Source: Syngnathus acus
Lineage: Eukaryota > Chordata > Actinopteri > Syngnathiformes > Syngnathidae
DNA length: 64,000 nt
Direction of reading: 5' to 3'
Assembly (NCBI RefSeq): GCF_901709675.1
Contig: NC_051090.1
Coordinates: 11,883,842 to 11,947,841 of the forward strand
The position numbers and the translations under genes are program-made. The notes below the pieces were generated by a model. It worked only from the letters and a program-made list of their open reading frames with translations, searched no databases and was not told the origin of the DNA. Below, piece by piece: positions 28,428 through 44,300 of this stretch; within the stretch, counting starts at the first letter, position 1, and the number at the start of each line of letters is the position of its first letter.

Positions 28428-28959
28428 GTTACACGGCAGATATTTCTTGTGGCACGCCTACTGGAAGCAGTGAGATGTGCTCCAATAATATTGCAGTGAC
28501 TGGGCTTAACATGTTGCCAATCCAGAGCTCCGGTGGGATTCCTAATAACGAGATGCAGACCGTTGTCTTCCTGGCTCCCGTTGTGCTATTCTAGCTCATT
28601 TCTGAGACCAACCAAGACAAAGTTTATTATGCAAAAACTTGCACTTCCTGTCAACCAAAGTTAGCTCGTGACCGGCACGGCCTTCTAGGTGTTGGTCCCT
28701 GAAAACAAATGAAAAAAAGAAAACCACACAAGCCCTGTCGTAACAATGGTCTTGCCAAGCTGTAACGCGGGGTGACGTCACTTCTTGTTTTCATGACGTG
28801 GTCACAAAGCAGCTTAAGCAGCCACGACATCACTGTTTGCCGCATCGACCACGACCCCTAAAATATGTTTACAATCCGTGTTCCCTGCTTCTTCCCTTGC
28901 GTCGTCACGTGATCGTTCTGTAGTCGACTTCTTCCTGCTCATGTGCGCCATGGAGAAGC

Positions 28960-29350
28960 ACGTTAGCGTCCAAAGTTAACTTCTGAAGTGAACTTTATTA
29001 CCTCTATTCTTTGAGCTAGGGAAGACCAACGCCGGGTAGCGCCGTTAGGTTCTTATGTTAGCTTCTGAAAGTAACTTTCTATGTTGTCTCTAATGTTAGC
29101 GTCCAGCGTTAACTTCCAGTCTTAGCGTCTGAAGTCAACCCCGAAAGGTATGGTTCCAATGTGAGCATCCAACGTTACCTCCCATGTTAGCTTTCGGTTT
29201 TAGCTTCCAAAGTCAACTTTCAACTTTGACATTTCATTGTTACCATTGGTTGGCTTCCAATGTCACCATTTAAAATTAGTTCTAAACTGTTAGCTTCTGA
29301 GTAAGCTGTCGAAGATGAGGTCAAAGGTTATCTTCCCAAGCTTCTTAGCT
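28960..29350. repeat. Degenerate tandem region, TTAGCTTC(C/T)AA-type
   Basis: Repeated variants of GTTAGC(G/T)TC(C/T)(A/G)AAGT.AACTT occur roughly every 25-45 bases. They look like an old minisatellite eroded by substitution. It may be transcribed in the NFIA 3' region. Confidence 0.55.
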
Positions 29351-30419
29351 TAATTCCAATGTTAATTTATCAAATTAGCATCAGGCCCTTGCTAGCGTAG
29401 CACTTCTTCCTCTTTGTGTTGTTGTATAACGGGTGACATTGGACTCGTCCAAAGAGATTTGGACGCCTTTGCTTTTTCTTCGTCTTCATCATTCCATGCA
29501 AATAAAGCGCTTGTTTATGTAACATTGAATGTTTTTTTCCCCATCTTTCTTTTTGTCCCAAAACGGCATTTGTTCCCAAGGCGAATGATCCGCGTCATCC
29601 ACGTGTCTTTCCGCCACTTTACGAATGACGACGTCACGCGATCAGCCACTCGAGCCTTCCGATTGAACAGCGCTAAGATGCACAACGTGATCTGTTTGAT
29701 AACAACCGGATGACCGCGCCCACGTGTCGAAAAAAAAAGTAGGCTTCTTATTTCATTGACAACCGCATGCTAATGGTTGCCACAATGACGCGTCACAAGA
29801 AGTACTCACATGGGGCAAAATGTCAACTTGATACATACGACAAAGGAAATCGTTTTGCCAACTAAGCAATACAACAGCGGTCGGCTGGTAATCAGCAATA
29901 ATGATGAATGCGCACAAAACGTTTTGGTTTTGTCGTGCCAGCTACGATAATGTGTCAAAGTGACGCATTCCCGACGCTTTGCTCACTGCGCTAGCCGACT
30001 CACGATAAACACTCAACTGGCTAATGATGGCAGCATCTTGCTAGCTGGACTCGACAACGAATTTCTTTGTTGGTCAGCGTGGTCGTCGTCTCCCAGCCGG
30101 ACACGTGAACGTGACGTGTTTGCACAGAGAAAAGGCCACTTCCTCCAACTAACAAAACACTTGTACTCTATTCGTGGCCAATTTGTTTTTCCTTTCAGTT
30201 GATATCTAAGCTCCACCTCCAGTTGCATCCTTGCAGAGGTTTTATGTGAGTTGTTCCATAAATCCCTCTTGTTGCCCCCTAATTGCGGTGTTGCAGTGTC
30301 CATCGACCTGATAAGCCCACTCCTGCCCCCCCGCCACCTTTTGCTGCTGTCCTGCAGGAGAGATCAATGTTGTGTTTGTGCTGAGCTCAGCATTAACCTG
30401 GACAGACACTTTGCACCCC

Positions 30420-30420
<1 letters not shown>

Positions 30421-30514
<94 letters not shown>
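30421..30514. repeat. (CA)n microsatellite
   Basis: About 94 bp of pure CA. Confidence 0.95.
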
Positions 30515-30516
<2 letters not shown>

Positions 30517-30798
30517 GGGTCTATCTGTATTGCCACAGCAGAACTTCAAAAGATTGGTCCTAACCACCCCCCCAAACCCATGGCTCCCGTCACGTCGATG
30601 CCGCTTTGATTGGTCGACCATTTTTCCAACGGCGCTTCAAGGCCAGAAAGTTTGGACTCAAAGTTTGATGAAGGCTGTCAACTACCCCCCCCCTTACACA
30701 CCACCACACACACACACACACATACATACACAAATGCGCTTTCCATTGGCTTACTATTTTAATGACAAAGAGTCATTAAGCTCCTTCATGTCGTCACA

Positions 30799-30956
<158 letters not shown>

Positions 30957-31439
30957 ACGCCCCCCCTCTCCCACCCCAACCACCACCAAAAGCCCCAAAG
31001 CATGCTTGGAGGCTTTGGTTTTATAACCCCACCTGAACTTATTGCCATTTTGAGCAGCACTAATACTTGATGACATCATCATTTTCATCATCATCGTCAT
31101 GGTGGATGTGTTGGGAAGCCTCGCCAGTCCAGCGAGGAATGCCCAACAACCACCAGTGACATGCATGCACTCACTCACTTCTTCTTCCTCTTGGACTAAA
31201 ACGTGTGCCTCTTGATGGCAGTGGTGGCGCCTCCTCCTTGCCACTTGTGTGCACCGTGGCTACTTCCGTCCTTCGGTCCCTTAGTGACTTCCTGTCCTGA
31301 CAGGAAGCGTCTCTATGCAACACAAAGACAACACAATAAAGTTGCTAACACTACACATGCGACTCTTTTTCTTTTGTCGTGAAAGGTCTGCTGTGCATTA
31401 CGGTCCGAGACGATATGTAGGACGGTTGGAGGGGGGTTG

Positions 31440-31560
31440 CTGATAATGTAGTACACTCACCTGTCTTGTGTGCAGGTACCATGAGTTCGATTTCAGCATA
31501 TGACGTTGTACGTGTGCGTGCGACCAAAAATAAATAAATAAATAAATAAAGTCGGTTGGA
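31440..31560 (+). mobile_element. tRNA-type SINE head fragment
   Basis: CTGTCTTGTGTGCAGGTACC followed by GAGTTCGATTTC resembles a tRNA B-box, and an (AAAT)n tail follows. A similar fragment occurs at 56200-56340. The A-box is degenerate. Confidence 0.5.
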
Positions 31561-32557
31561 GGGAGAGGAGACGGGAAACGCCCACTTCTTCCTGGATCAA
31601 ACAGATCGCTCTGATACCAACTGATGAGCTCTCGTTAATTACGTGATTGGAACAAGATTGCCGACACTCGGAAGGACTTTGACGCCATCAAGTGTCTTAG
31701 AACAACTCCGCGTCATGATGGGTATTTGTCTCACGACAGCAAAGGTATGTCGCTTTTGCTTTACACTGATTAGCAGATTGGTGTGGTCAGAATGGCAAAT
31801 AAGTCAACATGATCAACATGCATATTTTTTCGTTTATGAATGATAATCACATAAATCAAAAATGTTAAAAGTAGATGTATAATCCCTTATTTTCTCTTTT
31901 GGTCAAAAGATGACGATGTAGTGACTCAGCGAGGCAAACACGTTTGAGTTGAACATATTTCGGGGAAAATGCCACTGCCAAGTGGCTAAGGAGACGCTGG
32001 TCTTTGTCGGCTTCTCACTGTGAGGAATCTGACCCGCCCCCGGCGAATGAGCGATGTCATGGCATGCGTTGCAAATCGTGACACCTCTGAACACGGCGCG
32101 CCTCAGGCTAATTTTTTCCCAGGATCGTATCAAAATGCGCGGCCGTCGGCGGCCAGCCGAGACGTTGCTCGGTTCTGGCGTGAGCCCTTCTCGCCACCGA
32201 TAGACTGGACTTGGACGTCTTTCCGACAAAACAACTTTATTGACAGACTTGACAACGACAATGTACTTGTGTCATGGGTCCAACGTGGCATCCTTCTGTT
32301 GTCAATGGCGATGCTTCAAGCACCTTCCTTGTGCGGCGAAAATTTCAACGCTGCCATGCAAGCTAAGAAAAAACAAACGCGCCGACTGCGTTGGTCGTCA
32401 CGCTGTCATTCGTCAGAGTGGTCGCCGTGGAGAATGGATGTAGCGCTGCGATGTCACACGCCGAGCAGCCAGATGAAGCAAAAAGGGCATGAAGAGCGCA
32501 GAGCCGACGCGCCCGCCGATGCTGCTGCAAACACTGCAGTTGCGGCTCACTTTGGCG

Positions 32558-35059
<2,502 letters not shown>

Positions 35060-35987
35060 GGCTACGAGGGAAAAAAGCCTTTTCCCTCTTCACGGGCAAC
35101 ATTTCAAAACATTTCAAACTAACAAGTGACCAAATGTCTCTGAAAGTTCGAGCCAAATGATAATGTTTCCCATTATTATACAAATTGGGGGGGGGGGGGG
35201 GGGGGGGGAATCAACGCGTGTCATGGCGTTGTTGTGGATTTGGAAAGGTTGCGGTGTTTCCCACAGCAGTTGAATGCAGCATTTAAAGTGATATTGTCGT
35301 CCAAGTGAAGCCGCTTCAAGTAAGTTTCACATCATTTCCAAATCTAAATATTCTGAAATGACTCGTCGTTTCTCTTCAATGTTGTCTGAATGGCCAGGTA
35401 GCGCGAGTGCCTACAGAGAAAAACACGAAACGAGTCGGAGAATTTTGGGGGGTGGGGGCCGGTGCGTCGAGAGAGGGCTTGAGAGAGTTCGCATGCTAGC
35501 GGCTTGCTTACGTAGTTGGGAGACGACACTAACTTCGCTTTCTTTCCTTTCCACCTTTCACACCAGTGAACACATTGCCCGAATTGATAACTTTGTTTGT
35601 TCGCGTTGTGTTTTCTTGTGAATTTAGTCCATGTCGTGGGGGCTTTTTTTGCACCTGCTGATTTGTAGTGACCCCGCCCATCTAAAAAAAAAAAAGAAGA
35701 AAATAAACATAAAAGACGATACAGTAAATGCAATCAATACAGTCGAGTATAAACTATGCACTACAGTGGACTTTTGATGATGACGAGCACTATGAAGTTA
35801 AATCTTTTGGCCACTCAGCCCTGCTTGCCACCAGTCGACCTTCCCAGTTTTCACTTCCGTGATGGTGAACCTGGGCGGCGTGCGCGCTTTCTTTGTTGAA
35901 AAGTGCACGTCATTGTTTGGGCGAAAGCACATTGCTATCAAACTCGCAAAAAAAACCGTTCTGAATCATAGAATGTTAGTGTTAATT
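35060..35987. other. TM2D1-PATJ intergenic region
   Basis: The TM2D1 promoter should lie here. No CpG island as strong as that of NFIA is visible. A pure G run of about 23 bases at 35187-35208 could form a G-quadruplex. No gene is recognised. Confidence 0.45.
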
Positions 35988-36147
35988 TAGGGTGACCAGA
36001 TTTGGGTTTCTGAAAAAGAGGGGGCGGGGTCATTATGTTTTTTTTGGGGGGGGGGGGGGTCATTTGTATCATGTTATGACACAAATCACATGGTGTCTGT
36101 ATAGCAATTGCATTTATTGGCCCGAATAACAGAAAACAACTATATAC

Positions 36148-36436
36148 CAGTGGCGTAGCCAAGCCGGGGCGAGCCGGGGCGGCGCCCCGGTTAGGACTCC
36201 CTGCGCCCCGGTTGAAAAAAATCGAGCTTTTTCGATTCTTCATTTTCATGCCGTTTTTTTCTTTCGGTCTTGCGCGAATGTGCTTGCGATATTCTATGTG
36301 CGCGATGTTATCCATTCACCGTTTGCCTCCCGGACCCGGATGTTGTTTTAGCGATCAGCGAACGGCGTGGGTGATGTTCGATTTTTTTTCCTGTGGGCAC
36401 GCGCCCCTACTGGAAAGATTCCTGGCTACGCCACTG
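36148..36436 (+). mobile_element. hAT MITE CAGTGGCGTAGC, copy 1
   Basis: 289 bp, ends CAGTGGCGTAGCCAAG and GGCTACGCCACTG. 8-bp flanks CTATATAC/ATATATAC (7/8). It is nearly identical to the inverted copy at 56708-56995. Confidence 0.9.
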
Positions 36437-36520
36437 ATATATACAATAGCAAAAACATATTTACACTAACAAAAACATATGTATGTGTACACTGACATTT
36501 TGTTAGATTTATAGCGGTAC

Positions 36521-36867
36521 ATCCATCCATTTTCTGTACCGCTGTATCCCCACGGGGGTCGCAGGCTTGCTGGAGCCTATCCCAGCTGTCATCGGGCAGT
36601 AGGCGGGGGACACCAGCCAATCGCAGGGCACACAGAGACGAACAACCATCCGCACACGCACTCACACCTAGGGGCAATTTGGAGCGCTCAATCAGCCTAC
36701 CAAGCATGTTTTTGGGGATGTGGGAGGAAACCGGAGGGCCCGGAGAAAACCCACACGGACACGGGGAGAACATGCAAACTCCACACAGGGAGGGCCGGAG
36801 GTGGAATCGAACCCGCACCCTCCGTACTGTGAGGCGGATGTGCTAGCCAGTGCGCCACCGAGCCGCC
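36521..36867 (-). mobile_element. Full-length tRNA-derived SINE, CATCCATT-tailed
   Basis: On the minus strand the head carries A-box-like GGCGCACTGGCTAGCAC and B-box-like GGTTCGATTCC. The body follows and the 3' end is AGAAAATGGATGGATG. Target duplication TTTATAGCGGTAC/TTTATAGTGGTAC (36508-36520, 36868-36880). The tail matches the 3' tail of the RTE-like LINE at 61080-62993. Confidence 0.9.
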
Positions 36868-37429
36868 TTTATAGTGGTACACTAAGAAAAAAAAGATAAA
36901 AGAAATGCGGCCATCGGTGCAGCATTTGAAGAAGAAAAAAGGGCTCCTCTTCAGTCCTCTTGCGGGTTGCGTTGGCACCTTTATTTGCCAACGACACGTA
37001 AGTGCCTGCCTTGCATGTCAAGCACTCAGCTTCACAAGGATCAATACCCTGGCGAAAGCACGGGAATTTTTATTTTCAACACCTCCGTGAATGTGCGTTT
37101 TCGTTTCAACATTGCTTGTAAACATTTGGTGTAGACTGGCCAGCCCACCCTACTTCGCAGCAAAGTGACTAGATTTGAGGAGAAGGGCGTGACTTATTTG
37201 CGAACGATACAAAAAAAAACCTGGAACTGAGTGAAATGGAACGGAGTGGGAATTCTATTGACAATGTACTGTAGATATGTATTATGTTTGAGGCAGTCCA
37301 ACAAAACCCAGACAATTTTGAAAATCCCCCGGACATTTTTTTAGGCCTCAAAAGTAGGACATGTCCGGAAAAAAGAGGACGCCTGGTCACCCTATGTTAA
37401 TTTCAAGTTTTCTCTCAGGGCGGCGCGGA

Positions 37430-37660
37430 ATGCCGGACGAGGCCGGCCCGAGTCAAGTCCGGCCGACGTTCCAACCGATGTCGCCCGGCGAGCGTCGGCG
37501 GGCGTCGGCAGCCCTGGAGCGTCTGCGGGCCAAGCTGGCCCAGAAGGATGAGTGGCGGCGACACCTGGGCCGCGTGGCGGCACTCCAGGACACGCTGGAC
37601 AGTCCGCTCTTTGTGCACGTGCTCGCTCTGCAGCGCGCCGTCGCCCACCTCAAGGAGCAG
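37430..37660 (+). CDS. patj: PATJ first coding exon, L27 domain
   Basis: Encodes [18 protein letters not shown] then the L27 helices ([36 protein letters not shown]). Human PATJ has LDRLKMKLQEKG...YETLKSPLFNQILTLQQS. The acceptor TTTTCTCTCAG at 37418 means a non-coding exon lies upstream. The hAT element ends 24 bp before it. Confidence 0.92.
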
Positions 37661-38348
37661 GTGCGTACCCGCACCCATCGATGACACCACACTGACCACA
37701 CTGTGTGTGTGCGTTACTACGCTTGTTTAGCATTGTTAGCATGGAGCGTCTTATGAAAGCAACCCAAAGTTGTTGAGTCGAAGTGGGTTCGCCGCCATCC
37801 TTCACGGACAATGCACGTGTCTCAATTTCTTACTCGCAAATCAAGGCAAAACAAAAAAGAAAATAGATGGCACATGCCTCCTAAAACTCCAAAGTCGGAT
37901 CATTCGTACATCAGGGCCGTTACGTGGCGTGGCGATTCCACACGACGAGCGCCCACGTTGTGTGACGTCACTTTGCCACGTTGCCAAGGGGCGTCTAAGC
38001 GTATCGGGCGCGGGCCCATAAACAAGGGCGCGTCCAAATTAAGATAATGGCGGGCGGGCTGGCAAGCGGGCTTCATATTGTAAGTGGCGCCAAGGTCGCG
38101 ACGAGTGTCAGCCACTCGACGTACCGTAAGTCTATGAAGGCGTCGGCGGCGTTTTATTTATGGTCGGCCTCCCCGGCGCCGATCAATCACACTTTAATAT
38201 CCACCGTCCCGCTTTGACAAACGGCCCGCCCGCCCGACGACGCAAAGTGAGAGGAAAGGTCATTCATACATTAGCTGTAAGCGAGGCATTGATTTTTACA
38301 CGCGCTTGTGACTGCAACTGCCACACGCACACTGTGATTGTGTGTGCA

Positions 38349-38380
<32 letters not shown>

Positions 38381-41300
38381 TGTGTCTGTGTGCGTGTGTC
38401 TGTGCGTGCGCGAATGCGCACAAGTGTCTGTGCGTGCGCGAATGCGCACAAGTGTCTGTTAATGCGTGTTTGTGTAATCTGAACCCTTGCTGCACTGCAA
38501 GATAATGCAAACATTGACTGCAACAACATTCAGCCCTTCTTGGGGCTATAGTGGTGTGGATTCTTTATCCTCTGTGAGGCGCGAGCGACTCTCCATGGAT
38601 CATTGATAAAAGGCGATTTGAATCGTGACCACCTGCCCTTGTGGTGTAACGCCTTCCTTCCTTCCTTCCTTCCTTCCTTCCTTCCTTCCTTCCTTCCTTC
38701 CTTCCTTCCTTCCTTCCTTCCTTCCTTCCTTCCTTCCTTCCTTCCTTCCTTCCTTCCTTTTGCACTGTCCAGTTGAGTACGCCACCGGAGGAGAGCGGCC
38801 GCAGCGTCAGCCTTTCCCCTGCCCCACACGCCCTGGAGGCCCCGCTTGCCCTTGGTGCCCCGCCCTCGCCCGACAGCCTGCACCGGTGGATCGTGGCTGC
38901 CGCTGCGGTGAGTAGGCGACCACGCAAACTCTCAACCTGGGTGTGTGACAAAAACAAATCAACTTGTGGGTGCGATTGTGTGTTTGTTTGTGCGTGCTTG
39001 TGTGTGTCGGGTCCCAACGTCAGGGTCGGCCCAGTGAGCGCGTGAGTCTGACGCGTCCGGCCGCGGGGGGTTTGGGTTTCAGCGTGACAGGCCTCCACCC
39101 AGGAAGTGGCCGTCCCGACGCCTTCGTCAAGCACATCCAGCCCGGGAGCGTCGCTGACAGGTGACGTTCAGCCTTCCATTCAAGTAGTCGCAGCGTCACG
39201 TCTCAAAAACAGAAGGGTAGGCAGCACGTCTCGGGACACGCACGTGATTAACAGCATTGCATGCGCTGCATGCGGGTCAGCAGGGACGGGCGGCTGCGTG
39301 ATCAGATATTGGTGATAAACGGCCGCCCCTTGGAGGTGGGCGTGAGTCAGCATCAGGCGCTGGCTTTGCTGCAGCTGCCCGGCCGCACGGTGGACTTGAC
39401 GGTCGCCAGGGACCACCCCCCAACGGACATGCTGCCACTGGCGTCATTGTCGCCACCGGCCACCGCTAACGACGTAAACGCCGTAATACGCGCCGTCGTC
39501 GCATAACACCCGATCGCCGTGATCTCTCTTATGACAAACGGACGTGACCCCCTCCAAGGCTGAGAGGGCCGAGGTGGAGGAGATCCAGCTGCTCAACGAC
39601 GGTTCGGGTTTGGGCTTCGGTATTGTGGGCGGGAAGACCGGCGGCGTGGTGGTCCGGACGCTCGTCGAGGGCGGTGCCGCTGACAGGGTACGTCCGCAGC
39701 GCTCTCTTCTGCGCTCATCCTCTTCTAGCCCCCACTCTTCCCGTCACTCAGGACGGGCGTCTACGCACGGGCGACCGCATCCTTCGCGTCGGGGCCACGC
39801 CCACCAACGGGCTTGGCAGCGATGAGGTGGTCCAGGTGCTGCAGGGATGCGGGAGTCACGTGAGCTTGCGAGTTGCCAGGGACCGGGGCGCTCGGAGAAC
39901 CAAAGCCCCGCCGCCGCCTGACTCTGCCCCTGTGTCGGTTGCTCCCATGCGGCTTCTTCAGTGCCGGAGCAGCGGTATGGTAAGCGGGCGCTGCTTCCTA
40001 CTTCTTGACTCCTCATTCTTACTCGGCAAGCTCGGTCGTTCCTTCTCTTGCTTCCCATTTGTGCGTTTCAGCCCAACCTGGATGGCTACGAGATCCATGA
40101 GGTTGCGCTCACCAAGAAAGACGGACAAAGCCTCGGAATCTCCATCATCGGACACAACCCCCTCAGCAGTCAAGGTAAAAAAAACTTTGAAAAAGCTGAC
40201 CTCACACGAGGCGTCGGTAACATTAGCGTCCGGGTCCATCTCTTCCTGACAGATGCGGTGGGCGTGTTCATCAAGCACGTGGTTCCGGGCAGCGCCGCCC
40301 ATCACAGCGGGAACATAAGGGTTCAAGACCGACTCATTGCTGTAAGAAGAGCTCCGCCGGCACATCATCGTCGTTTGGGAAGTGCCGCCCTCATGGCCGT
40401 GTGGTGGCGCCTCGTAACAGCTTGTTGCGGGACCGCCTCAAAACGGCCGCACGATGACGCATGCAAACGGAATTCAACTTGTGCCCGTTCAGTTGGATGG
40501 CGTCAGCCTCCACGGTCTGACCAACAGGGAAGTTGTGGAGGTCATGAAGCGGACGGGCCGCACCGTGCTCCTCACGCTGGTCCGCAAGAACAACACCGCC
40601 GCCTTCCAAAGGTCCCCCAACGCAGGTCTCTCATTGCCCGCTGTTTCCTTAACCTTGCTTTGTGTCATTGCCAATGTGTGTGTTTTTTACTTGTGTGTTT
40701 TGAACTTTGTGTGAGGCTCATTTGTTTGTGTTATCCCTCTACATTTGTTTACAGAATGTGTGTGTGCGTGTGTTCTTAGTATATTGGTGTCTAAATGTCA
40801 TTTCTGATGTGTGTGTCTCAGTGGAATCTTCTTGTGGGTCACTGCCCAGGTCACTGGAGTTCAAGACTCACACTACGCATTTGGATACACACAGTACGAG
40901 CAGCGGTGAGCAAACGCACACGCATCATATGCTAACACGCACGCAAAATAAAACAAACACACACAAGAATGTTTGGCAGTCGGTCCGCTTTCTTTGTTCT
41001 GACACCTGTCCCTCCCAAAAGCCAGGCGAAAGTAGCAAAGCACTACTTTTGTCTCAATAAAACTCCTCAGTCTTCTCTGGCACTATGGTGGCCAAGTCCA
41101 GAGGTGCGCCACCTAGAGACTCACTACACATTGCAGCAGCGCAACAAAATATGCTGACTCACGAGCGAGAGATTCCATTTCAGTTTGTTGCCGGCAGAAG
41201 GCTTGTGTGTATTTCTATCCCTAGTTTGGCGTGAGCTAGCTAGCCATTAGTGCGTGGCTCGGTGCAGATGTACGAGCATTTTTATTCTTCTCAACGCCAA

Positions 41301-44300
41301 AGATTAATGACAGCCTGGCCGCGTTTAGCAATGCTAATTTAATCTAAAGCGCTGCCATCTCTTTTTATTTTCTTGCGGTGAGCTCAGCAGTCGACAGACA
41401 CCAGCTTGACACCCAAGTTCCCATAGCAACCGCCACTCACCTTAAAGTAAAAAAAAAAAGTCCCAATGACCGTCACACACACATCTGGGTGTGGTGAAAT
41501 TTGTCCTCTGCTTTTAACCAACCCCGTGTGATTTTCATCCATCCCCTAGGGGAGAGGGGAGCAGTGAGCAGCAGCGGTGCCGCGCTCGGGAATCATTTGG
41601 TGATATAACCCCCCAATTCCACCCCTTCATGCTTAGTGCCAAGCAGGGAGGAAATGGGTCCCATTTTTATAGTCTTTGGTATGACCCGGCTGGGGTTTGA
41701 ACCCACAACCTTCCAGTCTCAGGGCGGACACACTACCACTAGGCCACTGAGACGACGCTTGATACGACACCCAAAAATGTGCATGCGTGTTTTATTTGCC
41801 AATTTGTATGTGGTTTTGCATGTGTGTTTGTGCAGCTGCTGAGCTGACTCTGAAGACCAAGTGGCAGCGGAATCTGGGTCCAAACTATCAAGTACTGGTG
41901 AGACAAAGCAGCTGTGTTTTTTTCTTTTCACGGGCATAATTTTGGACATATGATGGAAATTTTTTTTTCCAAATGCTTGACTGCAAAATAATGTGTGCAG
42001 TTGTCTTTGATGGCCGTAGCGGCATGAGACACTTCTGCAAACTGGTGCCACGGATACTCCGGCTGAACAATTGCAAATGCCTAAACTGGGCCAATTTTCT
42101 AGCTGTGACCAGTGTGGCTCTTATTTATTAATTAATTAATTTATTTGTTTGTCTGTTTATTTATTTATTTATTTGTTTGTTTGTTTGTTTGTTTGTCTCT
42201 TTGTTTGTCTGTTTGTTTGTCTGTTTGTTTTATTGATTGACTATTTGGTTATTTATTTCTTTAATGCGCTCTGTCTGTCATGTGCCATAAACCCGTTTCG
42301 GAGCTTGAAATTTACAAGCAGAGTGGCACCAGATTCTCCCCATTAAAAAACATTGCCAAGTATATTGGTCAATGGTGCTCCAGGCGACAATCGTTGAGCT
42401 GTGGATTCTATGATCTATGCACACCAGTTGAGACTTGGATGTGTGTGGGCGCACTTCTTCAGGTGATCAAGTTGCATCCTGTGATTGAGGACGACGTCCA
42501 GCTGCAGAGCTCCTCCAAGGTGACGAGCGCACATCGTCTGATTTCCTCCCGCCGGCAGCGTGACGTGACGCGTCGCGTTTACGTGCAGCTCCATCCCGTA
42601 CACACGCTTCGCCTGGGCGTGGAGTTGGACTCATTCGAAGGCCATCATTATGTCTCCTGCGTGCTGCCCGGAGGCCCCATGGACAAAGTCGGCGTTCTGA
42701 GACCCGAAGATGAGCTCCTCCAGGTGAGCCACACCATCTAGCCACCTTACAGGTTGCTGTAGCTACCCTGGAGGCTTGCCAAGTGTGCAGCGCCACGGAC
42801 AGTCGAGACGAATTTGTGTGTTTGGACTGAGATGCTACATCCCGTTCAAATTGAACACGGAATCCGGTCTCGCAAAAATGGGATTTCATGCGCGTTCTGA
42901 CCGTCGGGACGACACGCGAGCCTTCTGCTTTTAATCTCAAGATGGCAGCCTCTGTTGCACCTGTGCTAATGTTAACGTTGCAGGTGAACGACACGCAGCT
43001 TTGCGGAAAGTCTCGTCGGGAGGTGGTCTCCTTCCTCAAAGAGGTGCCCCCACCTTTCACGCTGGTCTGCTGCCGACGGCCGCCTTTGTCCGAATGCGAA
43101 GGAGAAAAAGAGTCGGAAGGACACGGATGCGGCCTGAAAAATGTACGTCAACGTTTTTCTTGGCTATCATTTGAAATTAGTGCCCGGGCCACCAACCATT
43201 TTCAATTTAGCTTGTTTGGGGCAAGCCAAAGTTGTTTGGAACAATGTCCTTGCCGTTTGCTTTTTCCTGTGCTCCAAAAAAATCTATTCATATCAGTGTC
43301 ACATTTTGGCGGATGATCATGCGATGTGCCGGAAGGTGTCAGCCGTGCTGTCCGAGCTCAGGAAGGAGCAGGAGCCAGGTGAAGTCACTGACCAAGAGAA
43401 GGAACGTGTCGAGCTGGCCCTGTGGTCTTCTGAGGTGGAGGTGTTGGAGCTCCACAAAGAGGCCGCAGGAGGCCTGGGCTTCAGCATTCTGGACTATCAG
43501 GTAAGTGCGCCGCCACTCAACATCACTATGCACTCCCACGATACCCCCCCGACCGCACATTCTCAGCTCTTTGTCTTGAGGCATTGTTTCACCTCCGAGA
43601 CCCCGCCACTCCTCCTCCACCCTCCTTCCCCAAACTAAGGGGGCGGAGCGAACTCCAGGTGAAGTCCCGGGTGGTCTTTGTGCACCGCCCGCCTGGGGGG
43701 CTTCCTGATCGAGATCGAAACGTCAGCGGAGACTTTCATACGCTCTGTGTCCTCTTTTCCTTTTAGTTATCAAATTGAAGATCCATCAATGGTTTAGAGA
43801 CCCTGTTGGGCTCCAAATATTCCAAATCAAATATTTTTTACAAATGACAGAGCAGTGATTGATGACCCGCCACATGTTGCCAATGTTTGTGTCGTGCAGT
43901 GCCCCGTCAACGTTGGCCGCACACATCTGTGCATGGACGCGTGTTTTAGGAGCAGGCTAAGAACAAGTGCGTTTGCGTGCAAAACAAAGCCCCAGTCCAC
44001 ATAGCTTGGAATAGTTTTGGCGTGCAAAAGCTCTTGCAGAAAGTTGCCTTCCCAAAATGATGAAGAAGCTCCAGTAGGCGGAGCGTCATCACCTGTGGCC
44101 ATCTCGCCGCCTCCAAAAATACAAAAAGCTTGCACGCCGAGCCAAGCGCAGCCCGGCCAGCGTCGTGTGCGTGCGTGATGCCCGCCGTCTGCCTTGACCT
44201 TCGATTCCACGTTGCCCTTTCACCCTGCCGAAAGTTTGGCGCCGGCTGGCTCCGCTCGCTGCCTCCACCTTATACTTGGCCGCCAAACTTGTGAGTGCCC

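Larger units (their letters stand above)
35988..37394. mobile_element. hAT-type element, 1.4 kb, next to PATJ first coding exon
   Basis: Inverted ends TAGGGTGACCAGATTTG and CGCCTGGTCACCCTA, and a perfect 8-bp target duplication TGTTAATT (35980-35987 and 37395-37402), identify a hAT insertion. It contains a nested hAT MITE (36148-36436) and a SINE (36521-36867) and no transposase. Its right end lies 24 bp before the PATJ exon at 37419. Confidence 0.9.

Noticed and set aside
36521-36867. tRNA gene on the minus strand (A- and B-box present)
   Set aside because: The box region is the head of a SINE with body, 3' tail and target duplications; the same holds for 41455-41755.
38568-38885. Open frames with GRKEGRKEG or FLPSFLPS repeats
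   Set aside because: Translation of (CCTT)n microsatellites here and at 18168; no splice or domain context apart from the PATJ exon that follows.
40048-40779. Single 243-codon reading frame across PATJ PDZ3
   Set aside because: It reads through introns; the true PDZ3 residues lie in three separate exons in this region with matching phases.
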